Numbered from the stretch's first letter, positions 1-6,915 are shown. The stretch: 10,503 nucleotides of DNA from CAZFBR01 sp035353495 [NCBI: uncultured bacterium] (GCA_964517215.1 CAZFBR010000121.1:1-10503); one strand, 5' to 3'. A program made the numbers and translations. The notes: generated by a model from the letters alone, not told the origin.

Positions 1-47
1 GCCAGCGCCCGGCGGAAACAAAATTCGGCCTTGTCAAAATGCCCGAC

Positions 48-665
48 CTAACACAATGTCAGCCCCAGCTCAAAATGCACATCGCGCGCCTGCGGGAACT
101 GCCGCGCCGCCTGCTGCAGTTCGACCAGCGCCTCGCCCGAACGGTCAGCCAAACGATAGGCAATCCCCAGATTGACATGCGTCCACGCCTGGTCCGGCGC
201 CAGCATGGCCACCTTGCGGCTGGCGCGGACCGCCGGTTCGTATTGCCCGAGCTGCTGGTGACACAGCGAGATGCTGTTCAACGCATCAAGATGCCGCGGA
301 TTGGCCGCCACCACCTGCTCGAACAGATGCAGGGCGCCGCGGATATTGCCGCAGTCATAATTGTACTGCCCGAGATTGTAGCGCACCGTCAGGTTGCGCG
401 GCACCACCTGCAGCACCTTGAGATACTCGTCCAGCGCGCGCGGCCGCTGCCCCTGCCAGAGGTAGAGGTTGCCGAGGTTCAGGCGTGCCTGCCAGAAATC
501 GGGCTTGAGCTTCAGCGCCGTGCGGAAGGCCACCATCGCCGCCGGCTCATCGCCGAGGCGGATCAGCAGCGCCCCGAGCTTGAAGTGCAGGGTCGGATCC
601 TCCGGGTGCGCCGCCAGCGAGCGGCGCACCCGTTCCAGGTTCGGCTGCTGCGGGCTCAGAGCCAC
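48..665 (-). CDS. TPR-repeat protein, last gene of the udp-leuDB-asd operon
   Basis: A 205-residue protein built almost entirely of tetratricopeptide repeats. About five 34-residue units are visible, at roughly 22-55, 56-89, 91-123, 125-157 and 159-192, each with the TPR pattern of a central G/A-Y/L pair and a closing proline (for example LGALLIRLGD...LKLKP and LGNLYLWQGQ...VVP). There is no signal peptide or membrane segment, so it is probably a cytoplasmic protein-protein adaptor; the partner is unknown. The start is GTG, lying inside the end of asd (10-nt overlap), with GGAG five bases upstream, so it is probably translationally coupled to asd. It could instead be a fragment of a longer TPR protein, but it ends in a clean TAG and the repeats fill its length. 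The family assignment is secure; the function is not. Confidence 0.85.
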   Translation of the reverse strand: MALSPQQPNLERVRRSLAAHPEDPTLHFKLGALLIRLGDEPAAMVAFRTALKLKPDFWQARLNLGNLYLWQGQRPRALDEYLKVLQVVPRNLTVRYNLGQYNYDCGNIRGALHLFEQVVAANPRHLDALNSISLCHQQLGQYEPAVRASRKVAMLAPDQAWTHVNLGIAYRLADRSGEALVELQQAARQFPQARDVHFELGLTLC

Positions 666-1675
666 CGGCGCTCCGCCAGCACCTGGGCGATCTGGATCGC
701 GTTGGTCGCCGCGCCCTTGCGGATCTGGTCGCCGGCGACAAACAGGTCGATGCCCCGCCCGTCAGTGCGGCTGATATCCTGCCGGATGCGCCCGACCAGA
801 ATGTCATCCTGGTTCGACGCCTCGAGCGGCATCGGGAAATGGTTCTTCGCCGGTTCGTCAACGATCTTCACCCCCGGCGCCTTGGCCAGAATGGCGCGGA
901 CCTCGGCCGGAGTGATCGGGCGCGAAAACTCCAGGTTGATCGCCTCGCAATGCGCGCGCGGCACCGGGACGCGCACGCAGGTCGCAGTGACCATGATCCC
1001 CGGCGCGCTGAAGATCTTGCGCGTCTCGTTGACCATCTTCATCTCTTCCTCGTTGTAGCCGTTGGCGCCCACCGCGCTGTTGTGCGCGAAAACATTGTTG
1101 ACGATCTGGTGCGGGAACTTGTTCGGCGCGATCGGCTGCCCGTTGGCGTACGCCTTGATCTGCTCGTCGAGCTCCCACAGGCCCCACGCGCCCGCGCCGC
1201 TCACCGCCTGGTAGGTGCTGACCACCATGCGGGTGACCGGATTGGCCTGATGCAACGGCCAGACCGGGACGTTCATAATGATGGTCGAGCAGTTGGGGTT
1301 GGCAATGATCCCCTTGGGGCGCACCTGCGCCGCCTCGGGGTTGACCTCGGGCACCACCAGCGGCACCTGCGGATCCATGCGGTAGGCGCTCGAATTGTCG
1401 ATCACCACGCAACCCGCCGCCGCCGCCGCCGGCGCGAATTCCAGCGACCGCCCGCCGCCCGCCGAGAAAAAGGCGATCTGATACCCCTTGAACGAGTCCT
1501 TCGTCAGTTCTTCAACCGCAATTTCCCGGCCGCGGAATTTCAGCTTCTTGCCCACTGACCGGGCGGAGGCCAGCAGCTTCAGGTCGTCCACCGGAAAATT
1601 GAACTGCTCCAGCGCCAGAATCATCTCCGTGCCCACGGCGCCGGTCGCGCCGGCAACAATCACGTTATAGCCCAT
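656..1675 (-). CDS. asd: Aspartate-semialdehyde dehydrogenase
   Basis: Reduces aspartyl-4-phosphate to aspartate 4-semialdehyde with NADPH, the branch point to lysine/diaminopimelate, threonine, methionine and isoleucine; cytoplasmic. The 339-residue length is normal. Residues 8-15 carry the nucleotide-binding loop AGATGAVG. The catalytic cysteine is C129 in ANPNCST, followed by STYQAVSGAG (153-162) with the conserved Q156. R235 and H242 in CVRVPVPRAHCEA match the substrate-binding Arg and catalytic His of E. coli Asd (R267, H274; same spacing of seven). The C-terminal helix RKGAATNAIQIAQVL is typical. The ATG start has AGGAG eight bases upstream. It follows leuB after a 120-nt gap that contains a hairpin, and overlaps the TPR gene. 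A leuB-asd neighbourhood is common in bacteria. No key residue is missing. Confidence 0.97.
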   Translation of the reverse strand: MGYNVIVAGATGAVGTEMILALEQFNFPVDDLKLLASARSVGKKLKFRGREIAVEELTKDSFKGYQIAFFSAGGGRSLEFAPAAAAAGCVVIDNSSAYRMDPQVPLVVPEVNPEAAQVRPKGIIANPNCSTIIMNVPVWPLHQANPVTRMVVSTYQAVSGAGAWGLWELDEQIKAYANGQPIAPNKFPHQIVNNVFAHNSAVGANGYNEEEMKMVNETRKIFSAPGIMVTATCVRVPVPRAHCEAINLEFSRPITPAEVRAILAKAPGVKIVDEPAKNHFPMPLEASNQDDILVGRIRQDISRTDGRGIDLFVAGDQIRKGAATNAIQIAQVLAERRWL

Positions 1676-1732
1676 CGTCCTCGCTCCTCTGTTTTCACCT
1701 GTCGGTGGTGGCCATTATGCCTGATGGTTACC

Positions 1733-1754
1733 CCGGCAGCCCTGCGGCTGCCGG
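1733..1754 (-). other. Intercistronic hairpin between leuB and asd
   Basis: A perfect inverted repeat with 9-bp arms (CCGGCAGCC / GGCTGCCGG) and a 4-nt loop, 42 nt beyond the leuB stop and 58 nt before the asd start. In the minus-strand transcript it would form a very stable GC-rich stem. No U-run follows it, so it is not a standard intrinsic terminator. It could be an mRNA processing or stabilising structure, or a partial transcription block that lowers asd and TPR expression relative to leuB. The structure is seen directly; the role is inferred. Confidence 0.6.
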
Positions 1755-1795
1755 TTGCTCACTCTCGGCCGCGGCACCGCGACCCGCACTGCCGC

Positions 1796-2941
1796 TTACA
1801 GCGTGGCGCAGGCGCTGGCGATCAGATCGCCGACTTCCGTGGTGCCCATGCCCATCTTGCCCGCCGCCAGCGACTTGATCCTGCCGCTCGCCAGCGTCTT
1901 GGTCACCGCCTTGTCCAGCGTCGCCGCCGCCGCATGCTCGCCCAGCGTGTCGAGCAGCATGCCGCCCGCGCAAATGGCCGCCAGCGGATTGATGACGTTC
2001 TTGCCCGTGTACTTGGGCGCGCTGCCGCCCATCGGCTCGAACATCGACACGCCTTCGGGATTGATGTTGCCCCCCGCGGCGATGCCCAGACCGCCCTGGA
2101 TGATGGCGGCGAGGTCGGTGATGATGTCGCCGAACAGGTTCTCCGTCACCACCACGTCATACCACTCGGGCTGCTTGACAAACCACATGGTGCAGGCATC
2201 GACGTGGTTGTAATCGCGCTTGATGTCGCGGTAATCGCGGTCGCCCATTTCCTCGAAAGCGCGCTTCCACAGGTCGCCCGTCTGGGTCAGCACATTGGTC
2301 TTGTGCACCAGGGTCAGGGTCTTCTTCTTGCTGTTGCGGCGCCGGGTCAGTTCATACGCGTATTTCAGGCAGCGGTCGACCTGGAACCGCGAATAGACCA
2401 TGACCTGCGTCGCCACTTCCTGCGGCGTCCCCTTCATCATCTCGCCGCCGATGCCCGTGTAGATGCCGCCGGTATTCTCGCGCACCACAACAAAGTCAAT
2501 ATCCTCGGGACCCTTGTCCTTGAGCGGGGTCGCCACCCCGGGATAGAGCTTCACCGGGCGCAGGTTGATGTACTGGTCGAGCTCGAAGCGCAGCTTGAGC
2601 AGGATCCCCTTCTCCAAAATCCCCGGCTTGACGTCGGGATGGCCGATGGCGCCAAGGTAGATCGCCTCGAATTTGCGCAATTCGTCGGGCGCGTTCTTCG
2701 GCAGCACCTCGCCCGTGCGCAGGTAACGCTCGGCGCCGAAATCAAACTCATGCAGATCGAGCTTGAAGCCGAACCGCGAGGCGAGCACCTGCATGACCTT
2801 CAGCCCCTCGCGCACCACCTCGGGGCCCGTCCCGTCACCGCCCAGCACGGCAATCTTGTGGGTGGTAATCCCGTTGACCGTCTTGCCCACCACTTTGACC
2901 GCCGGCTTTTTCGCCGCGACCGGCTTCTTCTTCGTCGTCAT
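1796..2941 (-). CDS. leuB: 3-isopropylmalate dehydrogenase (unusual cofactor motif)
   Basis: Oxidatively decarboxylates 3-isopropylmalate in leucine synthesis; cytoplasmic, usually a dimer. The 381-residue protein belongs to the isocitrate/isopropylmalate dehydrogenase family. GDGTGPEV lies at 35-42; substrate arginines R118, R128 and R154 are in LLKLRFE, INLRP and [10 protein letters not shown]161, K214 (VHKTN) and the metal-site aspartates D272 and D276 are present. The stretch [19 protein letters not shown] resembles actinobacterial LeuB. Two things are odd. First, about 28 N-terminal residues precede the fold and are rich in Lys, Ala and Pro ([11 protein letters not shown]). Second, the adenosine-binding motif reads [14 protein letters not shown], as in NADP-dependent isocitrate dehydrogenase, not GSAPDIAGKGIANP. 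The gene starts 10 nt after leuD, with AGGAG overlapping the leuD stop. Operon context favours isopropylmalate over isocitrate, tartrate or homoisocitrate as substrate. Confidence 0.9.
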   Translation of the reverse strand: MTTKKKPVAAKKPAVKVVGKTVNGITTHKIAVLGGDGTGPEVVREGLKVMQVLASRFGFKLDLHEFDFGAERYLRTGEVLPKNAPDELRKFEAIYLGAIGHPDVKPGILEKGILLKLRFELDQYINLRPVKLYPGVATPLKDKGPEDIDFVVVRENTGGIYTGIGGEMMKGTPQEVATQVMVYSRFQVDRCLKYAYELTRRRNSKKKTLTLVHKTNVLTQTGDLWKRAFEEMGDRDYRDIKRDYNHVDACTMWFVKQPEWYDVVVTENLFGDIITDLAAIIQGGLGIAAGGNINPEGVSMFEPMGGSAPKYTGKNVINPLAAICAGGMLLDTLGEHAAAATLDKAVTKTLASGRIKSLAAGKMGMGTTEVGDLIASACATL

Positions 2942-2951
2942 GATCCGCTCC

Positions 2952-3452
2952 TTATGCCGTTTTTGCCCGCTGCGCCATCACGTACGGGATCAGACCGCCC
3001 GCGGCGATGAGTTCGCGCATAAATTCAGGGAAGGGCTGCGCCTGGAAGGTCGCCCCCGTGTTCTGTACCGTGATCCTGCCCGCCGCCAGATCAACGGCAA
3101 CCGAATCGCCCGCCTTGATCGCCGCCGCCGCTTCCGGACATTCGAGGATGGGCAGGCCGATGTTGATTGCATTCCGGTAAAAGATCCGGGCATAGGTCGC
3201 CGCGATCACGCAACTGACCTTCGCCGCCTTGATGGCGATCGGCGCATGCTCGCGCGAGCTGCCGCAGCCGAAATTCTTCCCCGCGACAATCACATCGCCC
3301 GCCCGCACCTTCTTCGGGAAATCGGCGTCAATGTCCTCCATGCAATGCGACGCCAGTTCCTGCTCGTCGATCGTGTTCAAATAGCGCGCCGGGATGATCT
3401 CGTCGGTGTTGACGTCGTCGCCGTAGCGGTGCACCGTGCCGGTGATGCTCAT
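2952..3452 (-). CDS. leuD: 3-isopropylmalate dehydratase small subunit
   Basis: The swivel-domain subunit of isopropylmalate isomerase, which with LeuC converts 2-isopropylmalate to 3-isopropylmalate. At 166 residues it is the short form common in archaea and many anaerobes; the E. coli type is about 200. Visible motifs are [15 protein letters not shown] (11-25), [14 protein letters not shown] (58-71) with the substrate-binding SSRE, and [10 protein letters not shown] (92-101). The YLN loop is of the isopropylmalate-isomerase or homoaconitase type, so substrate cannot be fixed by this subunit alone; leuB next door supports leucine synthesis. The start overlaps the udp stop as ATGA, with AAGGAG eight bases upstream. 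The large subunit leuC, which carries the iron-sulfur cluster, is not in this window and must be elsewhere for this protein to work. Confidence 0.93.
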   Translation of the reverse strand: MSITGTVHRYGDDVNTDEIIPARYLNTIDEQELASHCMEDIDADFPKKVRAGDVIVAGKNFGCGSSREHAPIAIKAAKVSCVIAATYARIFYRNAINIGLPILECPEAAAAIKAGDSVAVDLAAGRITVQNTGATFQAQPFPEFMRELIAAGGLIPYVMAQRAKTA

Positions 3453-4219
3453 GCGCGTTTCTCCTTCAGCAGCTGGCGCGCGCCTTCGACCGCGACCGTC
3501 AGGCCGTTGACCTCCGCCTTGCGCACCAGCTCTTCATGCACGCCCTCGCGCTGTGTGCGGTTGACGATCACCCCCGCCACGCAGCCCGCCTTGAGGCCGT
3601 TGGCCGCGCACGCGGTGAAGAGCGTCGCCGATTCCATTTCGTAATTCATCACGTTCAGCGCCTGCCATTCCTTCATCGTCCCCTGCAGCGAGCGCGGCAC
3701 ATACTTGCGGAAGGAATCATACCGTTCCTGGCCATGGTAGAACGTCGCACAGGAGGCGGTGATCCCCGTATGGTAGGCGATCTTCTTCCGCTGCGCCGCA
3801 TCCACCAGGGCGCGCGTGATGTTGAAGTCCGCCACCGCGGGATAGGCCAGCGGGGCGTAATGCTCCGAGGCGCCGTCCAGCCGCACCGACCCCGTCGAAA
3901 TGACCACATCGCCCAGCTTGATGTGTTTCTGGATGGCGCCCGTGGTGCCGACGCGAATGAACGTGGTGATGCCCAACATGGCCAGTTCCTCGATTGCAAT
4001 CGAAGTCGACCCGCCGCCAATCCCGGTCGAGGTGGCAACCACCGGGTGCCCGTCAAGATAGCCCAACCAGGTGCAATACTCGCGCTTGCGCGCCAGTTCC
4101 ACCGGCCGGTCGAACGCCTGGGCAATGATCTTGCTGCGGTCGGGATCCCCCGGCACAAAGGCGATCTTCGCCCCGCGCAGGTCCTTCTTGGACAGGTGCA
4201 AATGGTAGATGTTGGCCAT
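3449..4219 (-). CDS. udp: Uridine phosphorylase
   Basis: Splits uridine with phosphate into uracil and ribose 1-phosphate (pyrimidine salvage); cytoplasmic, hexameric in E. coli. The 256-residue protein aligns with E. coli Udp throughout with a constant offset of two, and every active-site residue I can place is kept: H6, G24 and R28 (VPGDPDR), R46, R89 and T92 (RVGTTGA) for phosphate; Q164 and R166 (YHGQERYDS) for the uracil base; E194, M195 and E196 (NYEMES) for ribose. The Gln-Arg pair separates it from purine phosphorylases and MTA nucleosidases of the same fold. The ATG has AGGGGGAG upstream and a strong promoter about 30 bp away. It is the first gene of an operon otherwise devoted to amino acid synthesis and overlaps leuD by 4 nt. 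Family and substrate are confident. Confidence 0.95.
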   Translation of the reverse strand: MANIYHLHLSKKDLRGAKIAFVPGDPDRSKIIAQAFDRPVELARKREYCTWLGYLDGHPVVATSTGIGGGSTSIAIEELAMLGITTFIRVGTTGAIQKHIKLGDVVISTGSVRLDGASEHYAPLAYPAVADFNITRALVDAAQRKKIAYHTGITASCATFYHGQERYDSFRKYVPRSLQGTMKEWQALNVMNYEMESATLFTACAANGLKAGCVAGVIVNRTQREGVHEELVRKAEVNGLTVAVEGARQLLKEKRA

Positions 4220-4246
4220 GCTCTCCCCCTTAAAATTGACCGCGGA

Positions 4247-4275
4247 AATATAACTTATCGTGCGTCAGCCGTCAA
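4247..4275 (-). promoter_or_regulatory. Sigma70-type promoter of the udp-leuDB-asd-TPR operon
   Basis: Read on the minus strand, the -35 box TTGACG (4270-4275) and -10 box TATATT (4247-4252) are separated by exactly 17 bp; each matches the consensus at 5 of 6 positions. The start site would fall near 4240, leaving a leader of about 20 nt before the udp ATG with AGGGGGAG as ribosome binding site. It sits in the 74-bp gap after the upstream membrane-protein gene, so the operon can be transcribed independently of it. The short leader leaves no room for a leucine attenuator or T-box. No operator was recognised. Confidence 0.75.
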
Positions 4276-4293
4276 GCAGCGTCGGCAGCGGCG

Positions 4294-4731
4294 TCAAGGC
4301 GCGGTCAGCCGGCGGATCACCGCATTGGCCAACAGCAGACCGAATACGAGTATGCCCGAAAACATAACCGCGTGCAGTTCAAGACAATACCCATGGCCGA
4401 CCGCCATGACCGCCAACAGCCAGCCCATGGCGACACCAAGCGCCCGCTGCGTGCCCGGACTTTCCGCGATGGCTTCACCGACAATCTGCTGACGCGCGCG
4501 TATGCCTTCGCCGGCGCAGCGCCGCCGACCGGCAACCACAACCCCTGCTGTTGCCGTCATGAACAGCACGCCACCGGTTGCGGCGCCAGCTGCCAGCCAT
4601 GCCGCCGGCAGGATCGGCCGCCCGCACACCGCCTGCGCCACCGCCACGAGGTGCAGCAGTGCCGCGCCGCCGAGCCCGATGCCATACACCATGCGCACCA
4701 ACCGTCGCACGGTTGTGCCGCCCGGCAACAT
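4294..4731 (-). CDS. Small four-helix membrane protein, unknown function
   Basis: A 145-residue hydrophobic protein that I do not recognise. Four likely transmembrane helices are visible, at about 13-36, 42-68, 96-115 and 118-140. A basic, Arg-rich loop (GRRRC...RARQQ) separates helices 2 and 3 and is probably cytoplasmic, which by the positive-inside rule would put both termini in the cytoplasm. Single histidines and cysteines occur in or near helices 1 and 3 (LLHLVAVAQAVC, VGHGYCLELH) but form no known metal or haem motif. It starts 38 nt after the lipoprotein gene with CGGGAG seven bases upstream, so the two are probably co-transcribed. It is too short and lacks the features of an ABC permease. 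The reading frame is supported by its SD, membrane pattern and operon position; no function is proposed. Confidence 0.7.
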   Translation of the reverse strand: MLPGGTTVRRLVRMVYGIGLGGAALLHLVAVAQAVCGRPILPAAWLAAGAATGGVLFMTATAGVVVAGRRRCAGEGIRARQQIVGEAIAESPGTQRALGVAMGWLLAVMAVGHGYCLELHAVMFSGILVFGLLLANAVIRRLTAP

Positions 4732-4769
4732 TCAACAACTCCCGGCCGTCGTCCTGCTTTCTGCGTCGG

Positions 4770-5792
4770 CTACGGTTGCGCACCGGCAACCGGCGCCGTC
4801 TTTATGCTCGCCGGCAAGGTCAAGCCAATGCGCCGGGCGACTTCAGCATCGCCCAACAGTGTGCGGGGAATATCGGCGGTATTGACAAACGGCATCGTCG
4901 CCGGATCGCCCCCCTCCAACACGCGCACGGCCATTTCCGCAAAGCGCCGCGCCGTGTCGCGCACGGCACTCCGGCCTTCCGAGCGCAGGAACAGACTCGC
5001 CTTGAGCGGTTGCGCCCGGCTCTGCCAGAACGACAACAGCGGAACCTGGGCGGCTTCGGCGGCATTGCTCAGCACCGCCCCGGTCGCGCTGACGCGCGCA
5101 TCCGCGAGCGGCACGACCGCATCCACCTGGCTTGCGCACAGCGCCTTGGCGGCGTCGTTGGCTTCGCTGGGCGTGGCGTACCCCTTGGTCACCAGTTCCA
5201 TGCCATGCTGGCGGCAGATTTCGGCATAATAGCTGACCAGCATCTCCGATTCCGCATCGCCGGTGATCGCCAGCGTGCCCACCCGCCTGGCCGATGGCCG
5301 GCAGGCCTTGAGCCCGTCCAGCAGGGCGTTGAGCGGCAGCAGCGCATAGCAACCGGTCACTTTCGGCGCATGTTCCGTGTCGGAGGTGCCCGTGCCCAGC
5401 GCAAACGGATTGGCGACAATGGCGAAAACCTTGTTGACCTGCGGCGCCCGCTGCATCGCGGCATACAGGACCGGCGACTGGAACGTGATCAGCAGGTCCG
5501 TCCGGCCCGCCACCGCGGCGTCGATCATCGTCGGCACCACCGCCATTTCACCCTGGGCGGATTGCACCTTGAACTCGTAATCGCGCCCTTCCTGATACCC
5601 CTTTTCTTTCAGCAGTTCCCGCAGCGCCTGCATGTGTGCCGGCGCATAGACCGCATCGTCGTCAAATGAGACCAGATTGATCTTCCAGTGTTTTCCGGCC
5701 GCCGGCGCGTCCGCCGTCGGCGCAGTCGGTTGTCCGCACCCCATCACCACCAACACCGTCACCAGTATCATTGCCAATGTGCACTTCGTCAT
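4770..5792 (-). CDS. ABC transporter substrate-binding lipoprotein (ABC_sub_bind / TrpX-like family)
   Basis: A 340-residue exported lipoprotein. The N-terminus MTKCTLAMILVTVLVVMGC is a type II signal peptide with lipobox VMGC, so C19 is probably lipidated and the protein tethered to a membrane facing the periplasm. After a short Pro/Ala/Thr linker come two alpha/beta lobes typical of the Pfam ABC_sub_bind (DUF534) family, including LLKEKGYQEGRDYEF, a FAIVANPFALGTG segment and a later VDAVVPLADARVSATGAVLSNAAEAAQVPLL segment, like the periplasmic-binding fold. Family members carry aromatic amino acids or other small molecules; the ligand here is unknown. In-frame codons extend to 5927, but AAGGAG lies 6 nt before the ATG at 5792 (3 nt before a second ATG at 5795), so translation starts there. 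No permease or ATPase gene is adjacent; only a small membrane protein follows. Confidence 0.88.
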   Translation of the reverse strand: MTKCTLAMILVTVLVVMGCGQPTAPTADAPAAGKHWKINLVSFDDDAVYAPAHMQALRELLKEKGYQEGRDYEFKVQSAQGEMAVVPTMIDAAVAGRTDLLITFQSPVLYAAMQRAPQVNKVFAIVANPFALGTGTSDTEHAPKVTGCYALLPLNALLDGLKACRPSARRVGTLAITGDAESEMLVSYYAEICRQHGMELVTKGYATPSEANDAAKALCASQVDAVVPLADARVSATGAVLSNAAEAAQVPLLSFWQSRAQPLKASLFLRSEGRSAVRDTARRFAEMAVRVLEGGDPATMPFVNTADIPRTLLGDAEVARRIGLTLPASIKTAPVAGAQP

Positions 5793-6169
5793 CATTCTCT
5801 CCTTAGGTATGGTTCGGCCCGCAATGGCCATGCACCCTCCACCCGTTCTCCGCAAGCAGGTGCCGGATGGCTGAATAGTCGCGTCGCGGTTAGCGTACCA
5901 TATTTTACCGCATTTTACCGCCAACACACTATTCGCCGGTCATAAACGACATCGATGCGCGGTCCGGGAACGGACAATGGCGTTGGCAGGCAACCGCGCG
6001 CGCCAGTCAACCGGCAACCATGGCAGCAGACAATGCCACCCGACACCTTCGCCTGCCCGCATGCCCATGGTCCGCAGCAAGGCGGTCAGCTGTTGGCACG
6101 GCAGCGATACCACCCGGTCATCATCATCCGGTGCGCTGCCGCCGCGCGGTCAGCGCCAGCGCCGGCTTT
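5793..6169. other. 377-bp region without a convincing gene
   Basis: It lies between the lipoprotein gene and the response-regulator stop. It holds the lipoprotein ribosome binding site (AAGGAG near 5798-5803), the 10-bp tandem repeat at 5902-5921, and a small hairpin at 5962-5975 (GTCCG / CGGAC around a GGAA tetraloop). An inverted repeat GCGCTG / CAGCGC at 6133-6156 lies just past the response-regulator stop but has no U-run. Short open frames exist (for example minus strand 5940-6113, GTG start) but lack a ribosome binding site and any recognisable motif. No tRNA, known riboswitch or known RNA was recognised. Confidence 0.6.
5902..5921. repeat. Perfect 10-bp tandem repeat upstream of the lipoprotein gene
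   Basis: ATTTTACCGC occurs twice, head to tail, with no gap and no mismatch. It is one of the few AT-rich patches in a GC-rich stretch, about 110 bp upstream of the lipoprotein start. On the minus strand it reads GCGGTAAAAT twice, and is followed by TATGGT; with TTGGCG upstream this could form a weak promoter (16-bp spacing). Tandem sites one helical turn apart often bind a regulator, so this is a candidate operator. The repeat is certain; the role is inferred. Confidence 0.55.
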
Positions 6170-6874
6170 TCAGGTCTTTTGAAGCGGAAGATAGCGACGG
6201 ATCTTGTCGACGAATTCGACGGCATTGAAGGGTTTGGCGATATACCCCTCACCGCCCGCCTGCACCGCCGCGATAACATTCTCCTTCGCGGTATGCGCCG
6301 TCAGGAACACCACCGGCACCTTGCGCAGTTTGCCGCCGGCAGTTGTCGCCTCTTCTGCCAGGCGCTCCTGCAATTTGGCACACACCTCGGGGCCGCTCAT
6401 GCGCGGCATTTCGTAGTCGAGCAGCACCAGCTCAAAGCGCTGACGCTGAAATTTCAGTATCCCTTCCGCCCCCGATTCCGCCGTCACCACGGTCATACCC
6501 TCACGCCGCAGCAGCTGGCTGATCAGCGTCAGCATCATCGGGTCATCATCGATCGCCAGCACCTGCTGCCCGCTCGTTTCCGGAGTCGACTCGCTCGGAT
6601 GGTCGTAGACGGCGCCCAGTTCCGGGCGCGACCGCAGCGCGCTTTCGCTGAACACCGCCGCCAGCAGGCGCTGCAATGCCGCCGGCGTCGCCGGCGTGCC
6701 GGAAAAATCGGCATAGGCCTTGCCGTATTCGCTAATGAGCCGGCGCAAGGTGTCCGCAGTCACGGGCAGCGGCGCCACTTCCTGCTGCCATTGCCGTTTG
6801 CGCTCCATCAACAGATCCAGGACTTCATCCTTGGTCAGCGTTTCCTTCTGCAGCAAATCGTCGGTCTTGCCCAT
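6170..6874 (-). CDS. Response regulator: unassigned N-terminal region plus C-terminal receiver domain
   Basis: A 234-residue protein whose last ~130 residues form a receiver (REC) domain: acidic triad D109-D111 (LAIDDDP), phosphoacceptor D153 (LVLLDYEMPRMSG), T192 (VVFLTAHT), aromatic Y211 and K214 (GYIAKPF). All residues for phosphorylation and switching are present. Residues 1-100 are mostly helical in appearance, charged, and match no output domain I know. A linker rich in Ser, Pro, Glu and Thr (about 91-102) joins the halves. There is no DNA-binding, GGDEF or HD-GYP domain, so output is probably by protein contact through the N-terminal region. No histidine kinase is in the window. The start has GGAGG five bases upstream and a good promoter behind it; the gene is divergent from the glycosyltransferase. 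Confidence 0.9.
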   Translation of the reverse strand: MGKTDDLLQKETLTKDEVLDLLMERKRQWQQEVAPLPVTADTLRRLISEYGKAYADFSGTPATPAALQRLLAAVFSESALRSRPELGAVYDHPSESTPETSGQQVLAIDDDPMMLTLISQLLRREGMTVVTAESGAEGILKFQRQRFELVLLDYEMPRMSGPEVCAKLQERLAEEATTAGGKLRKVPVVFLTAHTAKENVIAAVQAGGEGYIAKPFNAVEFVDKIRRYLPLQKT

Positions 6875-6900
6875 GCCCGCCTCCAGTTGGTTGCGTGGTG

Positions 6901-6915
6901 ATTCTATAGTAGAAT
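6901..6915. promoter_or_regulatory. Palindrome between divergent genes, candidate operator
   Basis: ATTCTA-TAG-TAGAAT is a perfect inverted repeat with 6-bp arms and a 3-bp centre. It lies between the divergent response-regulator and glycosyltransferase genes, inside the -10 region of the former. TATAGT within it (plus strand, 6905-6910) could be the -10 box for the glycosyltransferase, though no good -35 box is seen. One bound regulator could therefore control both directions. Confidence 0.45.

Noticed and set aside
39-1558. Plus-strand open frames opposite the TPR and asd genes
   Set aside because: They are shadows of two well-supported minus-strand genes; no recognisable domain.
1724-3010. 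Long plus-strand open frame (428 codons) opposite leuB
   Set aside because: It is antisense to leuB, which has a full set of family motifs. The translation is Arg/His/Ala/Leu-rich with no motif, as expected for the mirror frame of a GC-rich gene.
4372-5669. Two long plus-strand open frames opposite the membrane protein and lipoprotein genes
   Set aside because: The minus strand has a lipoprotein signal, family motifs and SD sequences. The plus-strand frames are Arg/His-rich and have no ribosome binding sites.
5940-6113. Small minus-strand open frame (57 codons, GTG start) in the gap between the response regulator and the lipoprotein gene
   Set aside because: No ribosome binding site, no motif and Arg/Trp-rich composition; it is not distinguishable from chance in GC-rich DNA.
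6020-6901. Plus-strand open frame of 293 codons starting in the gene-free region and running opposite the response regulator
   Set aside because: Most of it is antisense to a receiver domain with intact catalytic residues, and the unshared first part has no motif or SD.
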